NCBI RefSeq assembly: GCF_037975245.1
Contig: NC_092580.1
Coordinates: 20,818,501-20,882,500, forward strand
Length of the DNA: 64,000 nucleotides
Reading direction: 5' to 3'
Origin: Apostichopus japonicus
Taxonomy: Eukaryota > Echinodermata > Holothuroidea > Aspidochirotida > Stichopodidae
In this document: positions 1-11,590 of the stretch, piece by piece
Numbering within the stretch: position 1 is the first letter of the stretch
Layout: every line of letters starts with the position of its first letter
Notes under the pieces: model-generated
The model's input: only the letters and a program-made list of their open reading frames with translations
What the model was told of the DNA's origin: nothing
Database searches by the model: none
Position numbers and translations under genes: made by a program

Positions 1-2235
1 TATCTGTGTGTCACGCAATGAACAGATCAATTTCATATATTAACTAAAAATTATAAGAAAAGAGGGGAGAAAAACGCCTCACATCGCTCATAAAAAATAA
101 TATGCCATGGCGTGAAATACATGCATATAGGCTTTAAAAACTGAATTAGAAATTAACGGGTTTCATGTTTAATCTGCCAAATAAGGTTCCCTGTGAATGG
201 TATGATGATATTAGCAGCAAATCACTCATGCTTCAGGAAATGTGGGTCAAGCATACACGACTAAACGGAAGACGAAAACAAAAACTGGTCTGCAAATCTT
301 CCTTGGTTCACAAGAATCGTATATTGTGAAAGGTAAACATGGTAATCAAACAAAAGTTTTCCACGCAGAAACCTAACATGGGGTTGGCTTTTTTGTTTAG
401 AAATAGATAATGCGAACATTCCTCTGATACCTTAAACCCCCCCCCCTCCGCCCCCACCTGAGCACCCCAACCAGGCGAGGATCAAGGAGGGATGTTGGGT
501 TATACCCCACCACATACATTAAGTAAAACCTTGCTAAAAGACCTACTTAACAGATCCGCCCTGCCAGCCCCAAACAAAAATGGAAAGGCAACATCATATT
601 ATATAAACTCTTATACACCACGAAGCGGTCGCAAGCTTTTAGTGATTTATTTAGGTATTTTATCAAGTTAGCAGAAAAGTCAGGTGGGGTAAGGTATGTT
701 CACCTTCTACACTGGGCCATTAGCAGACATAAAAGAGAAGATATATGCACAAGTGGTATTGTTAAATACCACTATTTGGTGGAAGTCTTACAAATTTGTA
801 GAGTAATATTTCCATGGCTGGAAGATTATAGAAATGCAGTTCATTTTGGTCACCCCACAAACTTCCAAACATAATATGACATGTTTTTTGAAACCCTTTG
901 TTTGAATTTATTTGTTAAATATATTTCATCGTCAGCTGATTAAAAATATCGTTTAATACCAGAAAGACCTAACAAGCAACTTATCACATTTACCTATATT
1001 AATACGATAGTTCAGAGGAAAATTCATGGTTTTGATTACAGAAATAAGGAAATATACTACATGGGTATACTGGTAAAAATGTGCATCCATGCAATTCCTA
1101 CACTGTGATTTTCAGATATTGGTAAATGAAATGGTCACTGTTTCTGTACCATAAGTGAACTTGAAGCAAACAGGTATGACGTCATAGTTGCACACTTACA
1201 AAAAACTAGTTTGCCCCCCCCCCTCCTCCTCATTGTTTTGACCTTGGATTGCATAGGGTTCCAACTTTGTTTTAGGGGCTGTGATATGGTTAATACCACT
1301 GAAGATATTGTTTAGTGTATTCATATGATGTTACTTTAATGACACAATTTTGAAGAAAATTAGATAAGCAATTAGTTTGTTGTTAATATAAACATAAAAT
1401 CAAATTTGTCAGTGTATAGCTATGACATCACACCTGTTTGCTTCATATTCGCTTTTGATACAAAACATGTCAACGTCAAACGTTGATATCTCGAAAACGA
1501 AACCTTTGAACTGAAAGCAAACTTCTCTCAAGATACTTAGAGACTATGTTCTTCTTTCAAAAATTAAAAATAAATACTCTTCTGAACTACGCCATTTTGA
1601 AGAATATATGATATGACAGACTATTATCTTTAAAGAGACTCTTAAACAAAACACCAACAGGAGGGTTCTATGCATGTTCTATATGTGTGTATATATGTAT
1701 GTATGTATGTATGTATATATGTGTATCTATGCTGTGATGGCACAGAAATGAATGAAACGGCTGATATTCTATAACTGTGTCATTGTAGTAACATCTGGAA
1801 CAAACGTACAGTTCTCACGACCACTTTGAACTCGTCGACGGTAATTGTTCTAAGAAAAAGGCCAGAGACATGGTCCAATCGCGTTGTGAGTCTGCGAAGC
1901 CTTGTGGCCATGTAACCTTATCTAGCAATTTTGAGGTCATTATTATGCATATAGACCAATTAAAATGATTCTACAGTTTTGTTCTTGTAGGTGTTCTGTT
2001 TACCAAAGCATATGGCATCTTATACAAATATTCAAAGTAGCATTTTTGTTTAGTTTAAATAGGTCAATTTCCTTTCATTGGTGATGTGAGATCAAGTGAA
2101 ATCATCACACTAAACGATGACTTGCTTACTTCAACAGAGGCGAGCATAAAGGGGAAGGAGACCAGGTATCACCCCCCACCCCCTCCTCTCCAAAGTCATC
2201 TCGGTGGGTGCATAAAATAAGACAACAAAACTCAC
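1..2235. other. no supported gene
   Basis: AT-rich sequence with C-runs near 430 and 1214 and the TATG microsatellite at 1681. I see no exon here, although 3' exons of the - strand gene at 2.2-3.6 kb would be expected at lower coordinates. Confidence 0.5.
1681..1722 (+). repeat. (TATG)n/(TG)n microsatellite
   Basis: Alternating atatgtgtgtatatatgtat with four perfect TATG units; simple repeat. Confidence 0.7.
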
Positions 2236-2301
2236 CAGTGTGGGATGCAAGTGTTTGTGGACTCATGTCTTCCTGCATCTTTGAAGAGGGAAAGACCTCC
2301 G
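2236..2301 (-). CDS. putative 66-bp exon, copy A of a duplicated exon
   Basis: Acceptor tttattctgcag, donor CACACTG|gtgagt, phase 1 to 1, exactly the same length as copy B. Reads EVFPSSKMQEDMSPQTLASH; MQE and PQTLASHT are identical between the copies. A (CCCCA)n tract lies about 90 bp upstream in the intron. No further 3' exon could be supported below 2.2 kb. Confidence 0.55.
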
Positions 2302-2387
2302 CTGCAGAATAAAGAGATAAAATCTAAAAGTGAAATGACAAGCCATCTTTTTGTACAAATCAACCCTCTTGATCCTCCACGCAACCA

Positions 2388-2424
2388 CCCACCCCACCCC
2401 ACCCCACCCCACCCCACCCCACCC
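2388..2424 (+). repeat. (CCCCA)n microsatellite
   Basis: About seven CCCCA units with minor end variation. The complementary strand is G-rich and could form a quadruplex. It lies in the intron just upstream of - strand exon copy A. Confidence 0.85.
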
Positions 2425-2897
2425 TCCATCAGTAGGCATGTCTTGATGGTACATAAATCCAATGAAATACTGCCTATCTCAAATTTTGTCGCTACATCAC
2501 ATCTGTAATACAATGTTCTCGCAAAAGTGTGAATACTATGGAAATAAGACTTCCAATTAAAACGAAAGACACATAGTCTTATCACGTTTTCAAAGCGTTT
2601 GTGACCACTTTACCGGTATATACTTCACGTCATTCAACTTAGTTATTTCCACTGAAGCAAAGGTTTTGGTAAGAAAAAGCTAAATGTTGAGAGCCAAATG
2701 GAATAATTGAAACCTTGCTCAGTAATATTCATATATTGAAATATGTTTTGATGTGTCTTGACTATCGTCAATTTGATTAATTGCGTATGATTTCTTGAGT
2801 ATAATATTTGCTAGATTTAGTCAATAAGCCGACGAAATGCTGGGAAGTTGTTTTATAGCCATCTCGGTGGGTGCATTGAACAAAATAAATAACTCAC

Positions 2898-2963
2898 CGG
2901 TGTGTGATGCCAGTGTTTGAGGGTTCACCCCTTCCTGCATCGCTGAAGCGGGAGAAACTTCCG
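2898..2963 (-). CDS. putative 66-bp exon, copy B of a duplicated exon
   Basis: Acceptor tttttctacag after a pyrimidine tract, donor CACACCG|gtgagt; phase 1 at both ends, so it can be added or skipped without a frameshift. Reads EVSPASAMQEGVNPQTLASH in the shared frame. It matches the 2236-2301 exon across its length and in the flanking intron ends. Its partner shows mostly third-base or conservative changes, so I favour a real coding exon over a chance ORF. Protein family not recognised. Confidence 0.55.
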
Positions 2964-3505
2964 CTGTAGAAAAAAAGGAGATAATCTAAAAGTGAAATGA
3001 ACGGTTTTGATTTTCTTTACAACATATCACTTCGCTGAGTGATCATATGATATGAAAGCACACACTGTGACAGACGATTGTCTGAACGTCATAGTTATAA
3101 CACGAACGTCGAAAATTGGAGCCAACCCCCTCTCACTGCCCGTCACTTGCAAACACACCCTTCCCCACTATTTCTAGTTTAATGTCCACCTATGATAACA
3201 CAAAACTGCGTAAGTACTTACATTAGCGTCAAACGACACAGCAGTGCATTCAGTTATTGTAAAACCTCCTTCAAAGAGTAGATGGGGGATGGGTGGATAA
3301 AGAGCCATGATAATGGTATGGCCATGGGCCTTCTAGTGGGTTCAGGCTCGTTATCCACTTTCTCGGGCTGCTATCCTCAAAACAACACTGCAACATTGTT
3401 TATTGTATAAACAAACACCATAGCAGCCTCTAAAACACCGACTCCCTTCCTTTCTCCCTCCCCCCCCCATCGGGATATATATGATGCGAGTCTTCAAAGC
3501 CTCAC

Positions 3506-3566
3506 CTGAAATGGTCGATGGACACTTTTCTTCCTCCACTTTGAAATGTGCCCTTTCCGCTTCTTC
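3506..3566 (-). CDS. putative exon of an unrecognised - strand gene (20 codons)
   Basis: Acceptor tatgtacag, donor ATTTCAG|gtgagg. In the frame compatible with the two downstream 66-bp exons it reads EEAERAHFKVEEEKCPSTIS, starting in phase 0 and ending in phase 1. It is a charged, Glu-rich segment with no recognised domain. Support is splice sites, an open frame and matching phase; no transcript evidence is available. Confidence 0.45.
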
Positions 3567-4093
3567 CTGTACATAGCAAAACAGAAAACAAATTGTAGAA
3601 TGTTTACACTGGTAAACAGGTAGCTTTATAAACGACGACGGATGAAGGAGGTCGAGCCCTGCAACTAGAAATCTTGACAGAAAACTTTTTTCTTCGGAGT
3701 CGAGTCCTGGTAGGGCGGTGGAAACGTCACAAGTTCGGTATAAACGGTAAACGATAATGAAGAAAGTTAATGCTACCTTCTACAAATCCATGCATTTTCC
3801 CGGAAATGACGTATCTGACTCTTAAAGGTTTTTACAAAACTCACATCATGATCCTTGGTATGGGTATCGAGTGACAAAAGATTTTCTTGGGACAAAACAA
3901 CCGCAATGTGTTCCGTTACAAAACTAACACTTTCTCTGTATGCTTTAGTATTTTAAGTAAAAGCGAAGGACGATACATACCTTTAGTTTCCGCAGTCAAC
4001 ACATTTCCTTACTTAGTAAATGAGTCCTAACCATTGTTTCAATGATGTGTACCAATAGTCCATGGCAATGGTTTCTGTACTGTTATTATGATA

Positions 4094-4130
4094 CTCACAG
4101 ATGTGAGGGTTTACTCTTTCTATTAGCGAG
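4094..4130 (-). pseudogene. degenerate relative of the 66-bp exon
   Basis: On the + strand, ctcac followed by agatgtgagggtttactctt resembles the 3' part of exon copies A and B and their donor (ctcac...tgagggttcaccccttcctg), with about 15 bp missing and several substitutions. The donor gtgagt is retained; the acceptor is not clear. Confidence 0.3.
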
Positions 4131-4721
4131 TCTTTACATAGTTGTTTCAGATTTCAAATTTGATTCGGGCAAGGCTTTCCAATCTATATGGCCATATAAC
4201 AAAGGGGGGCTTTAAAAATAGAAAATCAAAATCTGTTACTTTCAGCATTCGGTATAAAAGGTTAACGATTCGCTGAGGGGTAGGAGGAGGTTTGAATGGA
4301 ACAATACCCACCCCGGTTTCCCGTGGTTACTCAACCATGGTATACTAGCTTCGCTTTAAGCGAATAAAGTTTACGAATGAAGTTATATTGATTATTGGAT
4401 CGACCATAAGCTCACCCCCTTTGTTCGGAGGGTAACAAAAGTCGGTGTCTATTGTCAATTAGGTTACACATTCGAGATGCTTTATCCAACCTTAAACCAA
4501 AACAGGGCTGTATGGTTCTTTGTTCTATGTTCATATGGGAGGTTTATGTATACATATATGTATATACTGTTCTAACTATTAAGTGTAACTGAGTTTATAT
4601 AGTCCTGTTTATGTTTTTATAAAACATCGTGCAAGAATCAGGGACGGGACGCGAGGGGGGTGGGGCTGGTGAGGGGATTGGGGAGGGGAGGGGAAGAGTT
4701 GCTATGGTACGTCAACAAGCC

Positions 4722-5354
4722 CAGGGGCGTAGCGAGCGGGGGGGTTTGGGGGGGTGTCACACTCCCCCAATAATTTGGTCGCTGTCGGCAAATTTTGGGT
4801 CTGTCGGCAAAAGGAGAAAAGGTGAAGAGAGCGGAAGGGGAAGAAAGAAGGAAAGCTGAATAGAGAAAAGGAGAACGGGAGCTTCTTCCGTGCCAAATTT
4901 GACTTAAAATATGCACCAGATTGCATCTAAGGACGTTTCAAAACTAAAAATTTTCCAAAGGAGAGGGGTAGACCCCGTACCCTTAGACCCCTCCCCCATT
5001 TCAGTCACCACTTCCAGATCCGTCGGCAAATCAAATTTGACTTAAAATATGCACCAGATTGCATCTAAGGACGTTTCAAAACTAAAAATTTTCCAAAAGG
5101 GGAGGGGGACACCCCCTCCCCTTACACCCCTCCCCCATTTCAGTCACCACTTCCAGATCCGTCGGCAAATCAAATTTGACTTAAAATATGCACCAGATTG
5201 CATCTAAGGACGTTTCAAAACTAAAAAATTGCCAAAGGGGAGGGGGACACCCCCTCCCCTTAGACCCCTCCCCCATTTCAGTCACCACTTCCAGATCCGT
5301 CGGCAAATCAAATTCTTCACACCCCCCAACAGAAACCCCTTCGCTACGCCCCTG
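4722..5354. mobile_element. hAT MITE with 8-bp target duplication and internal tandem repeats
   Basis: Terminal inverted repeats CAGGGGCGTAGCGA are perfect for 14 bp. The element is flanked by an exact 8-bp direct repeat aacaagcc (4714-4721 and 5355-5362), diagnostic of hAT-superfamily insertion. 633 bp with no transposase, so it needs an autonomous partner. The interior is built mainly from three ~138-bp tandem units. Confidence 0.9.
4894..5308 (+). repeat. three ~138-bp tandem repeats inside the hAT MITE
   Basis: Units start at 4894, 5032 and 5171 (caaatttgacttaaaatatg) and run to the cagatccgtcggcaaat block. They are nearly identical, with differences concentrated in the G/C-rich middle. 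A further partial start follows at 5309. Confidence 0.9.
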
Positions 5355-5362
5355 AACAAGCC

Positions 5363-8300
5363 AAGTGGTCATATAAAGTGTACGAGTTACAACAACTTCC
5401 AATACAAATAACAAGGTCATAGGCGACTGATAATTCGACGATAATTCCTCTAATTCCGCATAAAAAATTGTAATTTAATATTATGATTTGCATAGAAATA
5501 AGGAATTGCTTACGTTGTAAAATGACAATTTTTATATGTTATAATAACCGCAATTAACGTTCCGCAGCGTTCTAACCAATTGTCGAGTTATAGTATATAA
5601 AGGTAGTCAAAGTAAAAAAGGAGTGGGTTAATTTGTATAACGTTTTTCCTTGTTATTCCATATTGCAATTATATGAGAACATAATGAATGAACTTGACTA
5701 GTCAACTTTCATTTCGAATTATAAATTTATTTTTAAGTTGGTTATTTTTTCAATTTGCTACTTATAAACGATTAATTTCACTGACATAACAAAGTCTCAT
5801 GGCTTCGAATTGTTTAGAATCAGAACCACTACTTACTATTTCATTTAACAGTAAAAATATTTCACATATCATTTATATATATAATAATTCACCAAGATTT
5901 TTTATCGCCAACCATAAAAATATTCTCCACGTTGAGCCGTTTAATTAACACATTTAGCCCTCCTGAATGTCTGGGAATATAGAAGAGGGTCAGAGCGTCC
6001 CGGGAAAGATCAACCACCGATAGTATTTTAGGGGAATAAAGATAGTAATTAGTGAAATTCCATCAATATGTTAATCCAAAACGTCCGATAATGACACAAA
6101 TTTGTACCAACTTCCTCTGATATGACAGAAATATGATCTACGATATAGTTGAAAATGCAATAAAATCCGAATTGACATATTTTGGCCTATCCAAATTAAA
6201 GACAGTGGGCTTAAATATCCAGTCTAGCTGTTCTGTGCTTATAGTAAGTAATAATGACTATAAAAATTGTCTGCATTGGCCTACAGGTGAACTCAAAGTT
6301 TTGTGTAACCTGGTGATGGTTTATAACAATAAATAATATCATATAATATAAGAAATAACGGCGGGAAATCAGTCATGAATTTTTGGCTCCATGTTAGAGA
6401 GCGACAATGAACATATTGGAAGCTGAATCTGGAAAGCGGGAGGGGTGGGGTAGAATGAGGTTCCCGTTCCATAAACAAAAACAAGCGAAACAGCGTGTCA
6501 CCAGGCACTGACTCCGTATTCTTTACTCTGTATAACAGGATTTTTTTTTGAATATTTTCTTAATCATTTCTTTATTATTATTATAGGCTACACTAAGAAA
6601 TAGTGTCAATTAACGCTTTACAACTGCTTCCTATTATTGGGACGAGTTGTATTGCATTTAAACTGAAAGTGTAAATAAATTAATATATAAAATGAAGAGA
6701 GCAATTCAAAGAAAATTGAACAAAATATTTGTTAAGCTGAATAATATACTGATACATTTACTGTTTTGATAGTACCTTACTTTTCATTATCCTTTTCCTG
6801 TTAAGAAGCAAGGCCCCTCACGACACCCCCTCGCGGAAGTCTTAAGTTTTAGTCAGCGAAAGTTGTTTAGTGGTATCGTGGAATTTATAAAGCCAAAGGT
6901 CCTCATGAAACCACGAACATATCAGAGCCTTTTAATATCTTATCAGAGTTACATATATAAAGGCATCGACAACCAGATCGGGTCGGGACAAGTATGCCAC
7001 CTGGTTTATTTGTAAGGTTTTCATTTCTCGTAAGTAATTTATAAAAATGACAATACATTATTCTTCACCCCATATTATCCCGGGCATCCTAATTATCCCC
7101 AGGTCCATATGATGTATCCCCTAACCCCCCCCCCCCCTTCCCTCATCAGGGCTGTCTATAGACGCCCCTTTTTTCAATATAAATAGAAGCAGGCTTTCTT
7201 ACAGTTTCTTTTTTCCCTCTTCAACATTGACAAAAAAAATATTAACTATCTTTGCGCATAATATTTCCAGTGTATCCAATTGGGAAAAGACAGGTAGCGA
7301 ACTGGAAGACTTAGTCCAACAATACCATTCATAGAAATATTATAATTGGGCCCTGAGCAATAAAAAATATATATGTATCTCAAGGTTACCGAGTGAATAA
7401 TTTAATATCTATATCGCTTTGGAGTAAAAATTTAACGACGTTAGCTAATCATGCGTCTCGGACGGAGATATTTAACAATGAAAGAAAAAGAAAAAAAACC
7501 TTTTTGTGAAAGCGAAACCAGAGAACGAAACGTTTAGTGGTTCAAATGCCTAAACATATTCATAGTGTGGTAAGCCATATATGTGAATATTCATGAACTT
7601 GTGCACACCAAAATGAAGAGGGATTATCTATTGACTAATGCGGCAACATACGAAGGGAGGTACCAGGAATCAGTTATCAGAAATATCTGAGTAAGAACTT
7701 TATGTTCGCTGATTAATATTCATGATATGCACACAAAAAAACACGGTTGATTGTATGTACTATGTGGTGTGACAAACCTAAAATGCCAAGGATGAAAACC
7801 CTTGAACAATTGGTACTTGACTTGTTTAAATCCATTTCTTGGCCACCATACCAGTATGAACCAAATTTTACATTAAGCCCCACCCATGTATGAATATTCA
7901 TGTTGTGAACCAAGAAAAAAATCTACCTACCACGTATGACATTGCTACATCTTGTGGTTGTTGAGATATCGTGTTTACAAGCTGTTTTCGACAATTTCCC
8001 AATATAGCATACCCACCATGAATATTAATGAGGTTCAAATTGTTGTTGCAAAGAACATGTACTTATTATGTAATTACATGACCATACCAAGTATGAACTA
8101 AATCGGACGTATGGTTTATGAGGTATTCACATTTAAACGAATTTTATGTGAAGCCCAGGCCACTCATTAATATTCATCAGCTCGAACCAAAAACAATAGG
8201 GCACATGTACACATCATGGGTGTTTGATTCATTCCCTCATAGCAGAACAGTCGCGGGGTAGTCACTTCCCGAGGGTTAATCGCCCGGTCCTAGGTATTCC

Positions 8301-11156
8301 CCTCCCCCAATGAGGTCAACGACTTGTGCCCCCCCCCCCCACACACACTTTCTTCCTATTTTTCTTGCCTTTGTTTGCATCCTGCTTCCATTCTGTTTAT
8401 CCGCCAATCTGCTTTCTTCAATAGTTTAATAAATTAATTCCCCTGCTATATTAAATTGGTAGTGTTAAGTTTTAGTCGCCGTCCCCCCGCCCCTATCTGG
8501 CGGAACTGCTCATAACACAGCTCCAACAAGCTTGCCATCCCTTCATCACGGTGCTTAGTCTAAAAGCGTGATAAGAACACGTTCGTGTCACGCAGAGTTA
8601 AAATATTCATGAACTGAATTTTGTATGGGTTAAGTGGCCGACTAAATATATCGCCTGAATTTCAATAATGCGAAGAAACGATAAAAAGGTGGTGCCGTCA
8701 AACTGATAAGAATGTTCATTTGAAATTACGATACAAAGATCTGCAAAACCAGTGTTGAAATACTGAACATACAGTTAATTAACTAATGGATGACTTTATT
8801 TTGTACATTGACACTTATTTTCAAGTTTTTCAACAATAACAAAATATGAGTTACTCATTTTACGCTCAAAAATCCGCAATTAAACTACTCAACTTCAAAA
8901 ACGTTTAATTAATTCATTAGCTCAGATGCTAGTCATATTTGGTAGAAATCATTTTTGTATTGATCATGGGCAAAATGATCGAATATGCAATAATTTCGGA
9001 AATTTGATAACCAATCATTTGATCATTTTACAGTTAATAGATGAACTTCTCTTGTATTTAATGTAGGCTTGTAAGGAATTCATAACTTCGTGAAAGAAAA
9101 AAAATATCTTAAACTTTTTCGAAGGCACCATTTTCATTATTGTATAGCTAATATACTGTACTGGCTTCAGTGATGGGGATGGGAGGGGGAGGGGAGGGAA
9201 CTTATCCTTTAAGCCATAATAAATTAAACTTGATATTTTATGCCAAAGTACAGCCCTACGTTACAGAAAAAGATAACATAAGTCTCCTTAATGGGTATAA
9301 TTAATAATCTCTTAACATCAACACTTGGCCATTCCTGGTCTACCGTGCAGTTACACTAAATTGCCATGGGTACCAGGGGTACAGCCGGGGTAACAACTCA
9401 ACGCGTGGACAAACATATATCGAAACCATTTCTGTAAGTATAGGTAATATATAATAACCTTGAATCTGTTGGTCTATTGTTTCAACAACTATAATAAGCA
9501 CATGTAAGTTACAAACAACACCATCCCTTTAATTGCTCGAGTTAGTATTCCACTAACCTACGGATACGGGACGGGGGGTGGGGGGCGGCTATACACGGTC
9601 GGCCTGTTTTTAGAAACCCATTACTGCTAGTTAGGGAATAAACACCACATTACATAGCCTACATTTGTATATTGTATACGGGTATGTATCGCGTCGAGAG
9701 AGAACACACTTGAAATAAGGGCAAACTCTTTTCCTTCTATTCGGCCGTGTGGAATTATTCGAGTATATATCCACTTAATAACGGTTTTACAACCGATCGA
9801 GATCTCCATGTGTTCCTTGTGTTGACCTGGTTTGTGTTGAAATTGTGTCTTAACGAGAACATGATGATAGGGCTTGCTTTAGACCGCTAAGAATTAATAC
9901 ACTGCACGGAAACGAACGGAATAATTACTTCACAGGACATGACTCACGAGAGTGTAGCATGTCACGTTTCCACAGTTTTACTAGGCAGGAAGGTGTAACA
10001 AGGCCTTACAGCTCAAACACTGCAGTTGGACTGTATAATCAGGGAGCTGCTAAGAGTAACAGCTCCCTGGTACAATGATCTATCTATCAGCTTGCACTAC
10101 AATGTGTACACAATTTATAAACAAAAATGTCACTAAAGAGTAGGTTACCGCTTTTCTATAGGCCTATACGTCTACAAATTTACATAATATTCTCCCAGTT
10201 TTTATTCAGAGATGGCGAGAAAGGTCGTTGAATTAATCAAAATTGACCTATGGTTTCATCACGGTTGTTGCATGTATAGGCGTATAGACCTATATGCATG
10301 CACAAATCAATTCTCTTGGTTGCCTTTGCCGATGAGGGTATAGCGTGGTGTCTATATGTGCTTTTGACGTGCTAGATCACGGTCTAACCATGTATCTTAC
10401 CCTGTTAAACGATCAAACACAAGAAATGTTTCACAAAATGCTTTGTTGAAAACATTCTAGCTCGGAAAAAAACATCTGAAATAACCTGGCCTATACACAA
10501 GACCCCTACACGTTCAAACGAGGGATTGTCCAGCAGATTTGAGTCACTGATTCCAAATCACAACACACGAGCAGAAGGCCTACTCATCCAGAACGACAAA
10601 TGTAAACAAACCCTCTGCGGAAATATTGATACAGATTTCACTTTTAAGGTAGTAAATTACGCAAGACGACATGTTTTGTTCTTTGTTAATTGTGTATTTT
10701 AATTAGTTGTTTTTAGCTTTAGCAGACATATCGGCTTTTGTTTATATGGAGGATCACCAAAATTAATTTGCCAACCAGAAGGCTTGTAGTATATCACATC
10801 TGCCTGAACATGCATGTATATATAGCAATTCCAGATTCGGTGCTAAAAGAAGAAAAAAAAAACCCGACAACTTGGAAAGCAGACGACAGATAAGCTCTGG
10901 ATAATAAATGTAGAGAAAGGTAATCCCGCTGAGATTAATTAATACAAGTGACAAAATTAGTATAAAATGATGACCATTAATTAACATATATAACAGAAAT
11001 ATTGGCCTCTAAAATTTCATGAGATCTAAGTTAAAAGAAAAATGCTATAAGTTATTTTGCTATGCCTAGGCCAACACATGACCGTATGCTTCTCAAGAAC
11101 TATACATCACTCCTAAATAATTTCCATCATAATCCTAATACTAACAAAATACTTAC
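5363..11156. other. no supported gene
   Basis: AT-rich DNA with G/C runs (about 7126, 8330, 9175, 9570) and the palindrome-marked array at 7.6-8.2 kb. Short ORFs have no recognisable content. Confidence 0.55.
7575..8200 (+). repeat. degenerate repeat array marked by ATGAATATTCAT palindromes
   Basis: Copies of (a)tgaatattcatg or ttaatattcat occur near 7580, 7710, 7890, 8017 and 8167, with another near 8605. Two of the intervals also share cataccagtatgaaccaaat / cataccaagtatgaactaaa and ttatgtgaagccc / ttacattaagccc. Suggests an old ~130-180-bp tandem or a repeat-rich element. Confidence 0.6.
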
Positions 11157-11590
11157 GGTTTTCAATGTAAGTTCAATTCGCGATGAATAAAACTGTGTAT
11201 GCGAGTCTCAACGAACTGACAGCAACAAAGCTCGCCTTCCCGCTCACTGAAGCAGATCTTAGCAAAATGACTGTTTGTCGTCTGCCAAACGGCGCTGCTG
11301 CTACCGTCCATGTAAAGAAGTAGATTCTTAGCCAAATTCTTCTCTCCACAGCGCACGGAGTAGCGCGCAGCAAGCACACCTGCCTATGCTTGAATAGACA
11401 CATAATACTCTCAAATACGGTGCACGTTCACACAAGTTTTATGCTTGGCCGAGCAGAACGCTGCGGAATCCTGCCGAAGGGGCCTATATTTCACGGTTCG
11501 GTGAACCCGCAACCTAACCTTTCTATCTGTTTTCCCGTTATCAACTCCACTGTCATGGCAATAACAAAGGTGAGTTCTGCTCGCAGCTGT
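11157..11590 (-). promoter_or_regulatory. candidate first exon on the - strand
   Basis: This stretch is richer in G+C and CpG than its AT-rich surroundings. It ends in a consensus donor (AAAACC|gtaagt at 11156) and is preceded by a TATATAAC box at 11624-11617. It could be the 5' exon of the - strand gene whose exons lie at 2.2-3.6 kb, but no connecting exons were found between 3.6 and 11.1 kb. Short ORFs inside look incidental. Confidence 0.3.

Noticed and set aside
3220-3266. Possible exon on the - strand with donor GCTAAT|gtaagt, reading TECTAVSFDAN
   Set aside because: The donor is strong, but the acceptor is weak and the exon would end in phase 0, incompatible with the next 66-bp exon, which needs phase 1.
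4407-4450. Small 33-bp exon candidate on the - strand (PTFVTLRTKG)
   Set aside because: The acceptor lacks a pyrimidine tract and the length is too short to distinguish from chance.
7575-8200. CRISPR-like spacing of repeats
   Set aside because: Repeats are imperfect AT palindromes with irregular spacing in animal DNA; no CRISPR array or cas gene.
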